This document shows positions 39,707 through 53,753 of a stretch of 64,000 nt of DNA, piece after piece. Below the pieces are notes generated by a model. The model ran no database searches, was not told the DNA's origin, and was given only the letters and a program-made list of their open reading frames with translations. The DNA is from Trogon surrucura (taxonomy: Eukaryota; Chordata; Aves; Trogoniformes; Trogonidae): positions 32,699,099-32,763,098 of the forward strand of contig CM036658.1 in assembly GCA_020746105.1 (NCBI GenBank), in the 5' to 3' direction. The translations under genes were made by a program, and so were the position numbers. How positions within the stretch are numbered: position 1 is the stretch's first letter; each line of letters begins with the position of its first letter.

Positions 39707-42073
39707 CTGACAATTATGTCAAAAGAATGGTCATATTCTTTTTATGTACCTAGTATTGCTTCTGTGAGAGAAGCAAACAGTGCAAATCATTCTTATACAC
39801 AGCAATGTAAAGAAGGACCTACACAGGAGGCACACTCATAGTATCGACTGTTTTAAATGTTATACCCATACACACGTTACAGAAATTAATAATCAGATGC
39901 ACCTTTTTACAAAAAAAAAGGTTAAATAATCTTTAAATCAATCTAAAAAGCTAAATTGCAAATCAAATCTAAAAAGCTAGCACTCTATGTATTTTTCAGG
40001 ATTCTAATTTCACTTTTTGAAAACTTTAATTCAAGATGTTGATGAAAGTTTGCTACTACGACAATGTATCACAAGTAAGAGAATATTCTGGCCACTATTT
40101 CTCAAGGTTCAGAAAGATAATATACCAAATATGTGCCAATACACAATTACTTATAGAATACAGAAGGAAATAATGAAGGGATTATGCAGTCATTTACTGA
40201 ACACGTAAGACATTACAAGGAGATTCATAAGGACGGCAAGTTCTTCTTCCATTATCCCATACAATTTTCAGACTATTTTAACTCTGTGAGCCTTGTCAGC
40301 AGAATAAAAACTTTATTTAGCAATTAGTTCTGTCGAATGAGGCTTAAGGTTAAGGAAAAGTTCTCTAGAACTTAGAAGTTTTTTATTTAACTAAAATCTA
40401 CAAGATTAAGATGTTTACAAAGCAAACTGAGAAAGCAAATTCAAGTTCGAACTCAAATTACACAGTCACACTCAAACTGATACTCAACTTGTCATCTAGG
40501 CTAGGAAAATAAACAGTAAGAGCGTGAAATGATGCTTTAATCACATGCAGAGGCACACATCTATAAACCTGCCTTCATGCTAAAAAATAAAAGTTGTACT
40601 ATGATATTTTAGCAGCTGCTTTTCTGCAAGCTTAATTACAAAGGACAGTTTAAAACTGCTTCATATGGGATGTAACATACCAGCCAAATGCCATTCCAGT
40701 ATATGAGATCATAGTGAAGTCACAAAGAATCTCCAAAACTGTAAAATACACCAGAAGCATTATATGTTGCAGAGCTCACAAAACTCCAAACAACAAAGAG
40801 AATAATGCTATCCTCAAACTACGTCACAGAAGGACCACAGGTGTGTATGGCATAAGCTCCAAATAAGAGAGAATCACAAGTGTTTTCATTAGGTTCTCAT
40901 ATGCTGAAGACCCAGCAGTAAAATATGTATTGGTGCATAGTCTGAAGAAAATTCTCAGTTGCTTTCTAAGGTACCTCAGAATTGTCTTCCATTCAGCATA
41001 CATATGCTGTATTCTGAAAAGCTAGTTTTTTAACCTTCCTAATTTCTCTTGGTTTTCAAATTACTCACCAAATTACTTTTATGAAGGATCAGGTTTAAAT
41101 ACTTTGGATAAATCATCTGTGATGCAATTCTGAATATCTTTAGTCTGCTCCGCAGTCATGTCTTGTCTTCTCAAAATGTGTTTTACATGTCAATAAAATT
41201 CTAAGTTTCTTGAGGTTTAAACCTGCTGGTGTAAGTTATCTTGTCCTATTTCTGTTGATGTATCATGTGTACCTTATATATAAAATTTCTTTACTATGTA
41301 TATTTTACTAACCAAAACATCAAGTAACAAACTGAATCTTATCCCAACAAGATACATAGCAATGATAAGAACAAAGCAAGAACAACTGAGTCAGTGTTCC
41401 AAAATTCTTTTGAACCATTCAATCCCAGCCAACACTAATGTGTTCTGTATATATCCTCTAATGCAGCTGAAGGCTTATTATGAATCAGCATAAGGATGTT
41501 GTTACACCTTCTCATACGTGCAGACATTTAGGGCTAAAGACAGAATGAGACTTCCACAACATGTAATAAAGTTTTAACTGGTAACAGGCACATATGTAGC
41601 ATATGCCATCATAGAATCGTATCTCAAAGTCATAGGAAGTATCTCACAAAATGTTCCATCCCACTAGCTCAAAAAATTGAAGATGGCAGAAGCTCAGATA
41701 CACCTTAAGTAGAGAGAATTACCAGCTGATGAGCTAAACCCACAAGCTTAACCACCACAGGTGTTCACGCCCAGGTTTTACTTTTGCTCTATTGTAATGC
41801 AAGTTCTCAAGCACCTCCAAACCCTGCATAGGTTGTATGACTTTACATAGCTAACAGTGCACATATAGTCAGGTTCCAACAGCTAAAGCAGCTCAGCTAA
41901 TGTGTAACATCTCCTTAAGACAACGGCACTCCACTGCCCCAATGTACTACGTAATACGGACCCTTTTTGTTCTCCAGTACCTTGGCTTGTCACAAACTTT
42001 ACATTTTAGTTTAAACTCCTTGCTTTAAAACAAACATAAACAGCTTTTGTTCTCTCTTAGAAAAAACAATTAC
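39707..42073. other. COMMD10 intron 4, exon-4-proximal part
   Basis: Unique AT-rich sequence up to the exon 4 donor. No repeat or gene recognised. Confidence 0.65.
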
Positions 42074-42229
42074 CTTCTGAGGGGTCAAAACCCGCTGCCT
42101 GAACTTTTCAATTGTATCTTGACCTGCAGCTGCCCATGCGCTGGAAAACGCTTCAGCTTTATCCTGATCCAGGTGAATGCTTTGTAGTTGCTGTTGCAAT
42201 GAAGTAGGCTTCAAATTATGATAGACTGC
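42074..42229 (-). CDS. COMMD10: COMMD10 coding exon 4
   Basis: This is a 156-bp, phase-0 exon (52 codons) with acceptor tttaacag and donor gtaattg. It encodes [20 protein letters not shown], then a D/K/A-rich helix and [12 protein letters not shown]. This covers the end of the N-terminal helical domain and the linker into the C-terminal COMM domain. It is fully open and typical of the vertebrate protein. It is followed by a 22.4-kb intron loaded with CR1 copies. Confidence 0.95.
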
Positions 42230-44136
<1,907 letters not shown>

Positions 44137-45514
44137 TTACAAACATAGTGTCAGACTGTCCAGCTGTTTCAAAATAGAAATAACAAAGTAAAGGTCTTTT
44201 CCAACAGAAAAAAAAATGCAATTCCTCTCTCTGAAAATCAAAATCAAAAGCCACCAGTATCACATGAGAAGTTAACAGGATTACTTAAAATACATCACAA
44301 GAAAATGCTTTCTCTTGGGAGATTTTTTTTCCCCCAACATCTCCAGCAACCTTTTATAAATAAAAATAAGTAGGAAGTGCATTACTCGAATCAGACTCCA
44401 AGAAACAGAAAGCAAAACTGTAGTGAAGTCAGTTATGTACACTTTTTCCACTCTGAATACTCTTCTGAAAACCACTCATACTGCTACAAAAGAAATAAAG
44501 ACCTAACATATGCTTATTTTGAAAGTCAGATTTGCATCTACAGCCTACTGTATTACTGAAGAGTACTGAGAACATGCAGTACTTTTAAAATACAGTAGTT
44601 ATATTTATCACAGTACAGCAAATTAAATAGTAAGTTAAATGCAGATATTGCTATCTTTTAAAATATAATTACCAACAAATCTATTGTTGCAGACATCAAA
44701 ACATCAGGGCTACATAAAAAAAAAACACAATTCAGCTGTCAAATAAACAAAATGAGGCAATTAAACAAAAGCTTCGACGATCACAACAGAAACACTACTT
44801 GAATCATTAGCTATTGGAAATGCTGAACTCTGAAATCTGTGTGAAGGCAAGAAAGTTTATGCAAAGTTTCCAGTAATTTAACATGCCCTAGAGTAAGGTA
44901 TTTTGAAAGGCCACATGAAGGATTCATGAGACTAATTGAGAAGGCTAAATTTAAAAGACCACTCCAGCTCACGTAAATGCTGATTAAAACTGTGAAGAAT
45001 TACTAAATTGCCATTGAGTGGTAAAATTAAAAAAAAAAGAAAAAAAAACCAAAACACCACAACCCACTGGTGATTACCAATGAGTTAATATCCACGTAAA
45101 ACAACTGAGAAAACTCTGCATTAACAGCAACATTCCAAGCTAGTAATTTTGGTAGGAAAAGAAACAGGAATTGAATCAAATAATCAAAACAATCCTTACA
45201 GTCTCAGAATTATGACCTTTAATACATTTGTATTTTCTGTATGTACTGCTTCTAATCGGTAATACTTTAATGCTTAGTTTGTGTGTATGTATATCTGTAC
45301 AGAAGACAAATTCCGCATTTCTTTTTTTTAACTTTTTCTAAAACAAGCAAATAAAATCTTACAGAAATTCATGAAAATAATTTCTGGGTTTGATGCCTTG
45401 AACAAAGACTTGATCTGGAAAACTCCCATATATCTATGAAGTGTTTGATTTTTGCTTGCTTGAGATCTGAACAAAGGCTCCACTGTAGCTCTGTAGTGCG
45501 AAATCAACAACTTT

Positions 45515-45990
45515 GAAACTTTCTATGATGACAAAACCTGGATTTTGTTATTAGTAGGCACAAACAGATAAAGAAACCTTAAGCCCTTTTAAGCTCTGCA
45601 ACTAAAACCCACTAGGACCAGTTTACAACCAGACATCAGAGAAGAGCTGAGCCATCTGGGATGACCCACAACGCACACGCCTCAAGGGAGAGTTCAACTA
45701 GAAGACACCAAGGAAACAATCACCAGGGGGTCTCAAAGTCCATTTAACAGCACGTGCCCAGAAGGGTGGACACTATGCAAATAATTTCTAGGAAATAATA
45801 TGTATCTGTATGACAATTCCAAGGAATATAATGAATATGTATGCATTAGAACAACATAAGCTTTCCTCACTATAGATAATGGTACGCACAGTAAGAGGAA
45901 TTATCCCCCGTGCATCCAGCGCTTCAATAAAGAATGCCTGCTTTCTAGAACTCCAAAACTGAGTCTTACAGAGTTTCTTCGCCCAACTTT
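45515..45990 (+). repeat. candidate LTR, antisense in COMMD10 intron 2
   Basis: The 3' part GTGCATCCAGCGCTTCAATA, then AAGAATGCCTGCTTTCTAGA, with AATAAA at 45926-45931 and TCTTACAGAGTTTCTTCGCC, has the R-U5 arrangement common to bird LTRs. A TATA-like AGGAATATAATGAA precedes it by about 100 bp. The left end and any target duplication are unclear. Confidence 0.5.
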
Positions 45991-46781
45991 TTTCACTGTC
46001 AGTTTAGCATCTATCATCCCCTCCAGCATTTAGTGCCAAAGTTAGATTTAGTCTCCACCAGATTTTTTGGCACTGTGCAATGAAACTGATTTTACTTCAT
46101 TTTTTCTTTTAATTTGTTCTGCAACTAGAAGAAGCCTAAAAAACTTCTACAGTGATGACAAAAATATTCACTGGAAGTGATGGACTTGATTTTTAACCTC
46201 AATTCCACAGATGACCATACAGAAATGTAGGAAAAATAAATATATATAATGCATTTAATGTTCCCCTTGTGAGTGGAAGCGCAGAGTTTTTGCAAAAAGC
46301 CAAGGAACCTGTGTCTCCTCAGAGACACCAGCAGTGGGAGGCGATGGGAGCAGTTTGTAACAAGCATTGCTGGTTCTCACGCCATTCACTTTCTGCCATT
46401 CGTTACTGGTTTTTATTTCATTCACCTGAAGTAGCTCTGCACAAGTAATGATGAATGAAATCAATATCAACAAACGGTGGGGAAAAAAAAAAATAATAAA
46501 AATTGCAAACAGTTGTCCCTTGGTAAAATCTGTCCCAAAAAAAGAGGACTTGGCCGGACAGAAGTGGGTAGAGCACCACGGGCCCGCCGGCCGGCCCGCC
46601 CCAGGGCAGGCCGGGCCGGGGGAGCGAGGCTCGGCAGGCCGCGGCGCTCCGGTACCGGCCCGGCTGGGCCCCACGCCCCACCCGTCCCGGAGAAGTCCTT
46701 TCCCGCCACCGCCGGGCCGACCCCACCGCCCGCCTCCCAGACGCGGCCCCCGCGGGCTGCTCCCCCCGCCCTCCCGCCGAC

Positions 46782-46863
46782 CTTCAGGTGCAGCTTCTGG
46801 AGCAGGCGGGAGAGGAGCCGCGGGAACCGGCTCGGATCCACGGCGTTGAGCAGCGACACGGCC
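46782..46863 (-). CDS. COMMD10: COMMD10 coding exon 2
   Basis: This 82-bp exon lies between an AG acceptor (ccgcag) and a GT donor (gtcggcg). It completes the split Arg codon and encodes 27 residues starting [20 protein letters not shown] and ending LQKLHLK. This is the start of the N-terminal helical (HN) domain of COMMD10 and closely resembles the human protein. Intron 1 is only 124 bp and is very GC-rich. The exon is inside the CpG island. Confidence 0.92.
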
Positions 46864-46987
46864 CTGCGGATGCTGAGCGGAAGGAGGGGAGGAGGTGAGG
46901 AAGGACCCAGGCCCCGCCGCACCGCGGCGAGGTCCCAGTCCCAGTCCCGGCCCCGAGCGGCAGCGCCGCCGCCGAAGCCACCGGTAC

Positions 46988-47019
46988 CTCTCACTCTCCG
47001 GGATGACGGGCGCCGCCAT
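46988..47019 (-). CDS. COMMD10: COMMD10 coding exon 1 (start codon)
   Basis: This is the first coding exon of COMM domain-containing protein 10, a subunit of the Commander/CCC complex (COMMD proteins with CCDC22 and CCDC93) that works with Retriever in endosomal cargo recycling. The ATG at 47019-47017 has an A at -3 and G at +4. It begins [10 protein letters not shown] and ends after two bases of an Arg codon at a GT donor (gtaccgg). An in-frame ATG nine codons upstream has weaker context and no match to the family start. The exon sits in a CpG island, as expected for a housekeeping gene. The split Arg codon is completed exactly by exon 2. The short, variable N-terminus is normal for this family, so identity rests mainly on exons 2-5. 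Confidence 0.85.
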
Positions 47020-47093
47020 GGTTACCCCTGCAGCCCCCACCCACAACGGCAGCCCGGCGGGCCCAAGCGCCGCCGCTTCGCTCCGCCCCGGTC

Positions 47094-47104
47094 AAGATGG
47101 CGGC
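47094..47104 (+). promoter_or_regulatory. YY1-type element AAGATGGCGGC
   Basis: An exact AAGATGGCGGC lies about 75 bp upstream of the COMMD10 start codon, in plus orientation. YY1 sites of this form usually sit just downstream of TATA-less start sites and point in the direction of transcription. Here it points away from COMMD10, which suggests divergent transcription. Confidence 0.6.
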
Positions 47105-47188
47105 GGGGGCCCATCGGCCGGGAAGGCTGCTCTGCGCCGCACGGTCCTGGCTGGAGGCGGAGGAGACCGGGTGCGGGGCAGCGGTACG
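47097..47188 (+). other. possible divergent first exon
   Basis: The ATG inside the YY1 motif opens a frame of 30 codons plus two bases, starting MAAGAHRPGRLLCAARSWLE. It reaches a strong donor-like site, ACG|gtgagaag (GT at 47189-47190). If unspliced the frame ends at once with TGA. I do not recognise the peptide and know of no vertebrate gene divergent from COMMD10, so this may be an unstable promoter-upstream or long non-coding transcript rather than a protein gene. Confidence 0.3.
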
Positions 47189-47289
47189 GTGAGAAGCAAA
47201 GTGTTGGCGCCTGCTGCACGGGTTTGCAGCACGCCACAACCCTCGGAAAAGCCGTACTTGAAATCCTCGAAATTAAAGGTTTTAAGAAC

Positions 47290-48104
47290 TGTCGCGGGTT
47301 AGGGCTGGGCCGGCCACTAACGCGGACAGACGCTCTCTAACCCCCTCTAACCCTCCCCGAACGGGAAGAGAAAAGGGAATGAGGCAGAGAGACTTACGTA
47401 TTAGAGGAGAAAGAAAAACTAGAACAGCTTTAATGAAAATAATGGAAATAATGGTGAAAAGATAAAAGTAAAGAACTATATACAACTATAGATAGTAGCC
47501 CGATATCAAACCCGACTCCCTCCCCTGATAGCAATCCCCACTGGTGCTGCAGAGCAGGAGGCACTGGGGAAACCCCAGGCTCAGCGGCGGCGGGAGCTGG
47601 ATACAGGGAGCTGGATTCGGGAACTCAGGATCCAGATCAAAATCAGGAGGTCAGATGGAGTCCTCTCTGGACACCGGCCATCGCAGAAAAGGAGGGCAAA
47701 AGGGCCGAAAAGGGCCGAAACTCTCATGATCACTCAATTTATACTAGATATGACGTATATGGGATGGAATACTCTCGTTGGTCACCTGTCCTGTCTGTTA
47801 CCCCCCGGAGGTGCCACCTTTTACTTCCTTGTGCCCCCCTCTTACTACCCGGCACCCCCAGCGTGGCCCACAGGAGCCAGCAGTGGCCTTGGTCACTATA
47901 GGAATAAGTATAAGCAAGAGCCTTTCTACATACCAGTCCCAGGCAGTGACTGTAAACATCAGGTGTTATCACTGCCAGTAGCACACACTGTCTGCAAAAA
48001 CATGCCGCTGACTTCAGAACGTGCAGCCTTTTAGAAGACACTAAACTGAAAAGTAAAAATCACTAAACAGGACTGGGGTTTTTTTTTTAGCTAAACCCAG
48101 GACA
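47290..48104 (-). repeat. solo LTR (bird ERVL-type) next to COMMD10 promoter
   Basis: About 815 bp. The minus strand starts TGTCCTGGGTTTAGC and ends CTAACCCGCGACA. It carries CCATCCCATATACGTCATAT followed by AGTATAAATT, the conserved promoter block (CRE-like element plus TATA) of a widespread bird LTR group. Flanks AGAAC (47285-47289) and AGGAC (48105-48109) look like a 5-bp target duplication with one change. There is no internal sequence. It points the same way as COMMD10 and ends 270 bp upstream of its start codon. Confidence 0.75.
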
Positions 48105-48274
48105 AGGACGTACCGGGGTGTAGCAGGGGGCAGCCCCTCTGTCAGTGCCCTCGGTGCTTGTGTGGGAATCATAGGGCCGAAGCGCGGGTTGTGTGAGACT
48201 CCTCGGCCCTTCCAGGCCCCACAGAGCTTTTTTGTCCCCATGTGGTGTCGCACAGCCAGCTCTGAACCACGGGT

Positions 48275-49073
48275 TGGTGAATTCCTCATGAAGTTCCATG
48301 AGGACAAGTGTAGAGTCCTGCATCTGGGGAGGAATAACACCAGGCACCAGGACAGATTAGGGGATGTCCTGCTGGAAAGCAGCCCCATGGAGAAAGACCT
48401 TGGAGTCCTAGTGGACAGTGAGTGTCCATGGGACAGCAATGTGCCCTTGTGGCCAAGAGGGCCAATGGGATCCTGGGGGGCATTCAGAAAAGTGTGTCTA
48501 GCAGGTCTAGGGAGGTTCTTCCCTCTCCTCTGCTCTGCCCTGGCGAGTCCACACCTGGAATACTGTGTCCAGTTTTGGGCTCCCCAATTCAAGAGAGACA
48601 AGGCCCTACTGGAGAGAGTCCAACGGAGAGCTACGAGGACAATGAAGGGACTTGAACATCTCTGCCATGAAGACAGACTGAGAGAACTGGGGCTGTTTAG
48701 TCTTGAAAGGAGACAGCTGAGAGGGGACCTTATTAACGTATGGAAATATCTGAGGGGTGGATGTCAAGGAGAAGGAGACAGTCTCTTTTCAGTGGTGCCC
48801 AGTAATATAACAAGGAGTCATGGATTTAAGTTAGAACATAGGAAGTTCCACCTCAACATGAGGAAAAATTTCTTTACCGTGAGGGTGACGGAGCCCTGGC
48901 ACAGGCTGCCCAGAGAGGTTGTGGAGTCTCCTTCTCTGGAGGCTTTCAAAACCCGCCTGGACGTGTTCCTGCGTGGCTGCCCTGGGTGATCCTGCTCTGG
49001 CAGGGGAGTTGGACTAGATGATCTTTTGAGGTCCCTTCCAACTCCTGACATTCTGTGATTCTGTGATTCTGTC
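48275..49073 (+). mobile_element. CR1 fragment (about 800 bp)
   Basis: Plus-strand CR1 starting [19 protein letters not shown], open through [20 protein letters not shown] and [20 protein letters not shown] to RGCPG (stop at about 48987), then 3' UTR and three ATTCTGTG units. A frame slip lies near 48430-48500. Same subfamily as the 20.7-kb copy. Confidence 0.93.
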
Positions 49074-52000
49074 CCCTTGTCGGAACTTGGCAATAGAAGT
49101 AATCACCCCGGCAAATGGTTCCAGCGGCCATGGAAGTAGCAGCGGCTGGCTGCACTCACATCTTTGCCAAGTAACCTGTTCCCAAACTCTAGCCCCATCC
49201 CACACCATTTACCTCCCCTACGGAAGGCATGGACCATGCTGTGGCACATGTCAGGCCAAATACGTGCAGGCTGGCATGCCACATGAACTTACTCACAATG
49301 AAAATTCATTAATGTTTAAGGTCACAGGGACGTGGCACTGAACTGGGTCTTTCTATTCTGTGGGTATTACCTTGAGTGGATGTAATGTCTGTGAGACCTC
49401 CGACTCCCATCAGTTTTCACTGAAATTGAAAAATAGGCTAAAAGACAACAAGACAACCAAACAAAGGAGCAGGAAGCCTGTCTGTGTAAATGTTGTTTTC
49501 CTAGGAAGCCAACTGAAAATACTAAAAATCTGCAAAAGGCTTCTGAATGTGGCTGCAAATGTTTATAAAATGTGACCCAAAGGGTTAGGTGTATGGTAAT
49601 AAATTCTGGTAGGCTCAAGAGGCAGGTGGGAAAAGGCTGGAAATTTGTGAGGTACTGTAAAGAAATGTTTTAGAAACATATATGATGAAATGTTGCCTCT
49701 GTTGAAGTGAGAGGAATTTAGTCACTGACTTCAGTAGGCCTAGGATTCCAGCCAGGACATTTGAAAATAAAATGTTGGTTTAAATAGACTTGGTGTTAAG
49801 AACCATCTTCAGGAAAACAGAGTGACAAATCTGGCCGTACTCCAATGGGAATTTTAAAGCACATAATTCCTGGCTGAGATTTTAACAACGTTTTTACTAT
49901 ACCTCTTACCAGAAGTTGGATCCACAGTTGCTGTTAGGAAAGGCGGCTAATTTTTTCAAGCTATTCTTATGGGGTAAAATATAATTATATTCAGCTATTT
50001 AATCTGTTTTTCTACACGCTTACAAAACATGAAAAGACAGTGTTCTTGCAAGAAGTTTATTTGGCTGGAAAAGAAAAAATGGTGTTCACTTCATGCTGAA
50101 ATAATGTAACATCTTGTTCTAGGAAATCTCCCCTGAGAGCAGGATTGTATAATTTGTTCAGTCAAAATGAGCAAGGGCGACTGGAAGTCTACCTACTTAC
50201 TTTGAAAAGTTCCAGCTGATAGAGGTATTGGATGTGCCAAACTCAGGTTTGCTGCCAATTCTTTGGTTTTACAGTCATATGGACCTATTTTAAAGTGTTT
50301 ACCTTCATGCTTTGTTGCATCAAATCAGTATTCAAACTGAACAGTCAAAACAGGGAACATTAAAAACTCAGCTGGACAGAGTCCTGAGCAAGTCCTGAGC
50401 AAGTAGTCCTCCAGCTGGACGTGCTTCACACAGGAGGTTTACTTGAGACCTCTGAAGGCTTCTTCTACTCTATGTGATTCTGAGTTCGAAGCCTCACTGC
50501 AAGAAGACAGGAAAGAGAGTGTCTGATTGGAAATAATCAATAATGAAGCTAACTTGACAAGGTGCTGTCAAGTGCACAGTTAAATAACTTTTTTCCTAAT
50601 ACATTTTCTGTTCCTGAAAAAGAGTTATAAAAAGTTGTGACCTCTCATACATTTCTTAATTTATTTTTGTTTTGTACTTGCATCTCTGATCCATATTTCC
50701 AATGTGGTTTATAGCTTTTTTCACTGAGCTGATGATACTACACAATTTAGTGTATTTTATCAAGTTGTTTTAACTATCCATCTAGTTAAGACACGCTTTG
50801 AGTCCCATTGGTAGCTATATTTTGACTCAGAATATTCCACTTAGACGGGATGTTATATGGGCTTTTGGATTAAGCTGCTTACATCCTATGGCAAAATCTT
50901 AGGCACCAATGACTGACACGTAAGCAGCACTTAGCTGCTTATGAAGGTTAGGAATCTTACTGCCTTACAACAGAAAAGCTCAGTTTCTCCTACTTTGCAT
51001 TTCCAGAAACTGAACTATATATTCTGCTCTTTCATAAAGAACAAACAAGCCTTCATGTTATTTAACTACGGTTTGATTTACAGATTTTCTTATCATCCAG
51101 CCCTTTGGTTGGAATTTATTTAGGCTCTGCTTTTCAAAATACTTTTGTGGTTATCAGGTGAAAATGATTATATGGAGCATGAAAAGGATGTAAAGCTAGG
51201 AATTATGGAATACTTTCTACATAAGGTTGGTTAATCACTGGAGTAAATTGCATGAGAAAGATGAAGAATCTCTTTCATTAGATGTTTTAAAGCACAGAGA
51301 GACAAATATGTCATGAAAAACGGGTAGTAAATATGTAGAAAGTGAGTAAAGCTGATCCAACACGGAGGGCTGCAGGCGTGCAAGATCCTACCGGGAACTG
51401 TTGTCTCTGAATGTTTTACTTTCTCTTTTTCCTTGGCTTCGTTTGAACCAGTTGGTTCCATAGCCTCCTACTTGCAATGCCATTCTTTCTAGACTCAAGC
51501 CTTTCCTTTTTCTGTCATCTTCATCTCTGTTATTTTTCCTGACTTTTGAATGTACCCACAAAAGAAGATATTGAGCTTCTTCAACATGTGATTTGTACAG
51601 TATCCATGACACTATTTATTGTTTAAATAGTTGTCCTGCAGCTCGGTGAAAATAACCTAATAATTTTTCACATAAATTTTCATTTGCAGCTTGTGACTGG
51701 CTTAACCAGTTGAGGTTAGCAAACTATATATTTGTGTGGCAGGGATTGAATTGTGCCTTTTACCTAGTATTAAATAGCTCAACTTTTGAGATCTTGTAGA
51801 ATTTTTTTTTTTAATATTTTTTTTTGTAAAGCGTGTTCTGTGTGTTTGAGTTAAATTACATCTATCAGAAATAAATATTCCTCCATTGCTGTCCATGCCG
51901 ATTATTATTGTGTAACAATCTCCCGTTCTTTCTGTGCCATTTTTGATATTCCACTGAATAGGTAATCTCATTAAAATCACCAGGACTTTGTGGATTCTGC

Positions 52001-53370
52001 TCAGGATGACTAAGGACAGGGGACTGAATAAGGGCAGGCCATTCTTAGTTTGCTGTTTCTGTATGCTAGTTAGCTGTTTGCTGGTTTTGTGCTTATGTGT
52101 GAACATTCACTGTGATGTCTCACCATGTGAAGGGAGTCAGATTATTTGGGTGACACAGTGCTTCACAATTAAAGTCAGGGCTGCATAACGTACTTTAATC
52201 AAAGGCATCTGTGAGCACACAGGAGATTCAGCTGTGGACAATAGCCCTTAGTTTATCCTGTTACAACACCAACAAATTTTATTTTGTAAGAGACCAGCAT
52301 TCATACATTTGCACCTGCATGGAGGTAGAAGTAGGTTCCAGGCCAATGGAGAAAAGATGCATTGCCCTCTGCAAATGTTAGGACAGGAAATCTTTCTATG
52401 GTTTGTGCCAGGATTACGAATTAGGGTTAATGAAATGCAAGTATCGTGTTCTAAATAGTGTTCAAAGTTGCAGTTAGCTCTGACTTGACATAGCTTTTCC
52501 AAATACAATGGGATGAAACAAAATAGTCCATTGAAACCTGTGTAATTTGGTTTAAAATGTTTTAAGCTTGTGAGCGATGTGCCAAAGGAGAGGCTACAAA
52601 CAATATTGCCATCATTACCTAAGAACCTTAGTAGACTTGCAGCATCTGTAATGCTTTTGGTGCAAATATTTGTGTAAGGCGTATTTAAATATTTATCCAG
52701 AAAGTGTCAGTCTGCATTTCTTCAGTCAAGCTCTTCTGATTTTCACACTGAAGTGAATCAGATCTGTATTCTACTCTGGTGTGGATGTAGACAGAAGAAG
52801 TTCAGTTGTGCTCTTATAGGGGGTGTTAAAAGGATGACAAAAATTGTCTGAAAGAGAGTTCAAAGTGTATTATTTTTCTTCTTTTTTTTTTAAAAAAAAA
52901 AACAAACACAAAGCCTGTCTTCATTTGTACAAATCTTCGCAGCTGGCAAATATTAACTGTAGACTTCGACAAATACTGGCACTAGGTTTGATAATGGTAT
53001 GGACTTACTTTCCTTGAAGTGATGCTGTGGGATTGAATTGCACTTTGTCATATACAGAAGTTAATTTTAAGACAGAGGGAACAGTTTAGTGATCTCAGGT
53101 TGTGACTGAAATACCTAGACTGTATGAAACCCAGATATGACTTCTCCCAGGGCTGACTTTCCTTCACAATTTCTAAAGCACTGTAAGTAAACTGAATACT
53201 GTGGTGTTTACTGTTACTGAACATCGAGTCTCCATGTGAACAGGAATCCTGTAACAATTTTCATACAAAATTTGGGAGTTTACGTGGGGAAAAAAAGATA
53301 CCTTTTTCTCCTCATTATTTTACAATACTACAATCTGTTGTATTCCTGGTCTGTCTGTCTGTCGGAGGTG
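49074..53370. other. intergenic, COMMD10 to provirus
   Basis: Apart from one old CR1 tail this is unique AT-rich sequence. Short open frames have no support. A CTGT microsatellite (about 53350-53362) lies just left of the provirus. Confidence 0.6.
50343..50487 (+). mobile_element. old CR1-like 3' end
   Basis: Weakly recognisable tail: CTGGACAGAGTCCTGAGCAA, TTGAGACCTCTGAAGGCTTC, TCTATGTGATTCTGAG. GTCCTGAGCAA is repeated in tandem at about 50381-50402. Confidence 0.5.
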
Positions 53371-53376
53371 CTATGT
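53371..53376. repeat. target-site duplication CTATGT (left)
   Basis: This hexamer directly abuts the 3' LTR and is repeated exactly on the other side of the provirus. Confidence 0.9.
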
Positions 53377-53753
53377 TGAAGAGGGTCCCGTCGGAGAGCC
53401 GGTCAAGACAAAGACGAATCCCACCGATATAGCTTCAAGTAGTTCTCCCTTTATTGCTCCGGACAGCTCAAGATATACAGTTCAGCAGTGTCCCCGCGCC
53501 TGCCCCTTAACCGAGTTGGTCAGTTACAGGTTCACACGCGCCAGCGTTTTATTGGGTAGTGCCATTCCACTAAGCAAGCGGCTCTCACCCCCCCTTTCTC
53601 CCCCTGGCAAGGCTCTTCACAAAACAGATAAAACCTCCTCCTCCCCGTGTTCCAAGGCAGCTTCAAGGACAGAGCCTCTGTTTAGGCCTAAGCTGGGTTG
53701 TCCACGCTTTTAAAGTTATACCGCACCTCTGCTCCACAAGAAATTCCTCTACA
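53377..53753 (-). repeat. provirus 3' LTR
   Basis: This is a 377-bp copy apparently identical to the 5' LTR. Its AATAAA at 53450-53455 would terminate proviral transcripts. It is preceded (to its right) by the polypurine tract and followed by the flanking CTATGT duplication at 53371-53376. Confidence 0.93.

Larger units (their letters stand above)
46560..47200. promoter_or_regulatory. CpG island / COMMD10 promoter
   Basis: This is an abrupt change from AT-rich intron to sequence dominated by CG dinucleotides. It covers coding exons 1 and 2 of COMMD10 and the DNA just upstream. No TATA box is obvious, as is usual for CpG-island promoters. It contains a perfect YY1-type element (47094-47104). 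Transcription start sites cannot be fixed from sequence alone. Confidence 0.8.

Noticed and set aside
41620..41780. CR1- or SINE-like sequence (AATCGTATCTCAAAGTCATA, GATGAGCTAAACCCACAAGC)
   Set aside because: Similarity is too weak to separate from chance; possibly a very old SINE relic but not supported.
46448..47340. Several overlapping open frames of 100-290 codons on both strands
   Set aside because: They are Pro/Arg/Gly-rich translations of the CpG island. Only the COMMD10 exons in this region have splice sites and family similarity.
53516..53713. Identical 65-codon plus-strand frames in both LTRs (also 58173-58370)
   Set aside because: Identity simply reflects LTR duplication. Antisense to the provirus, with no recognisable domain.
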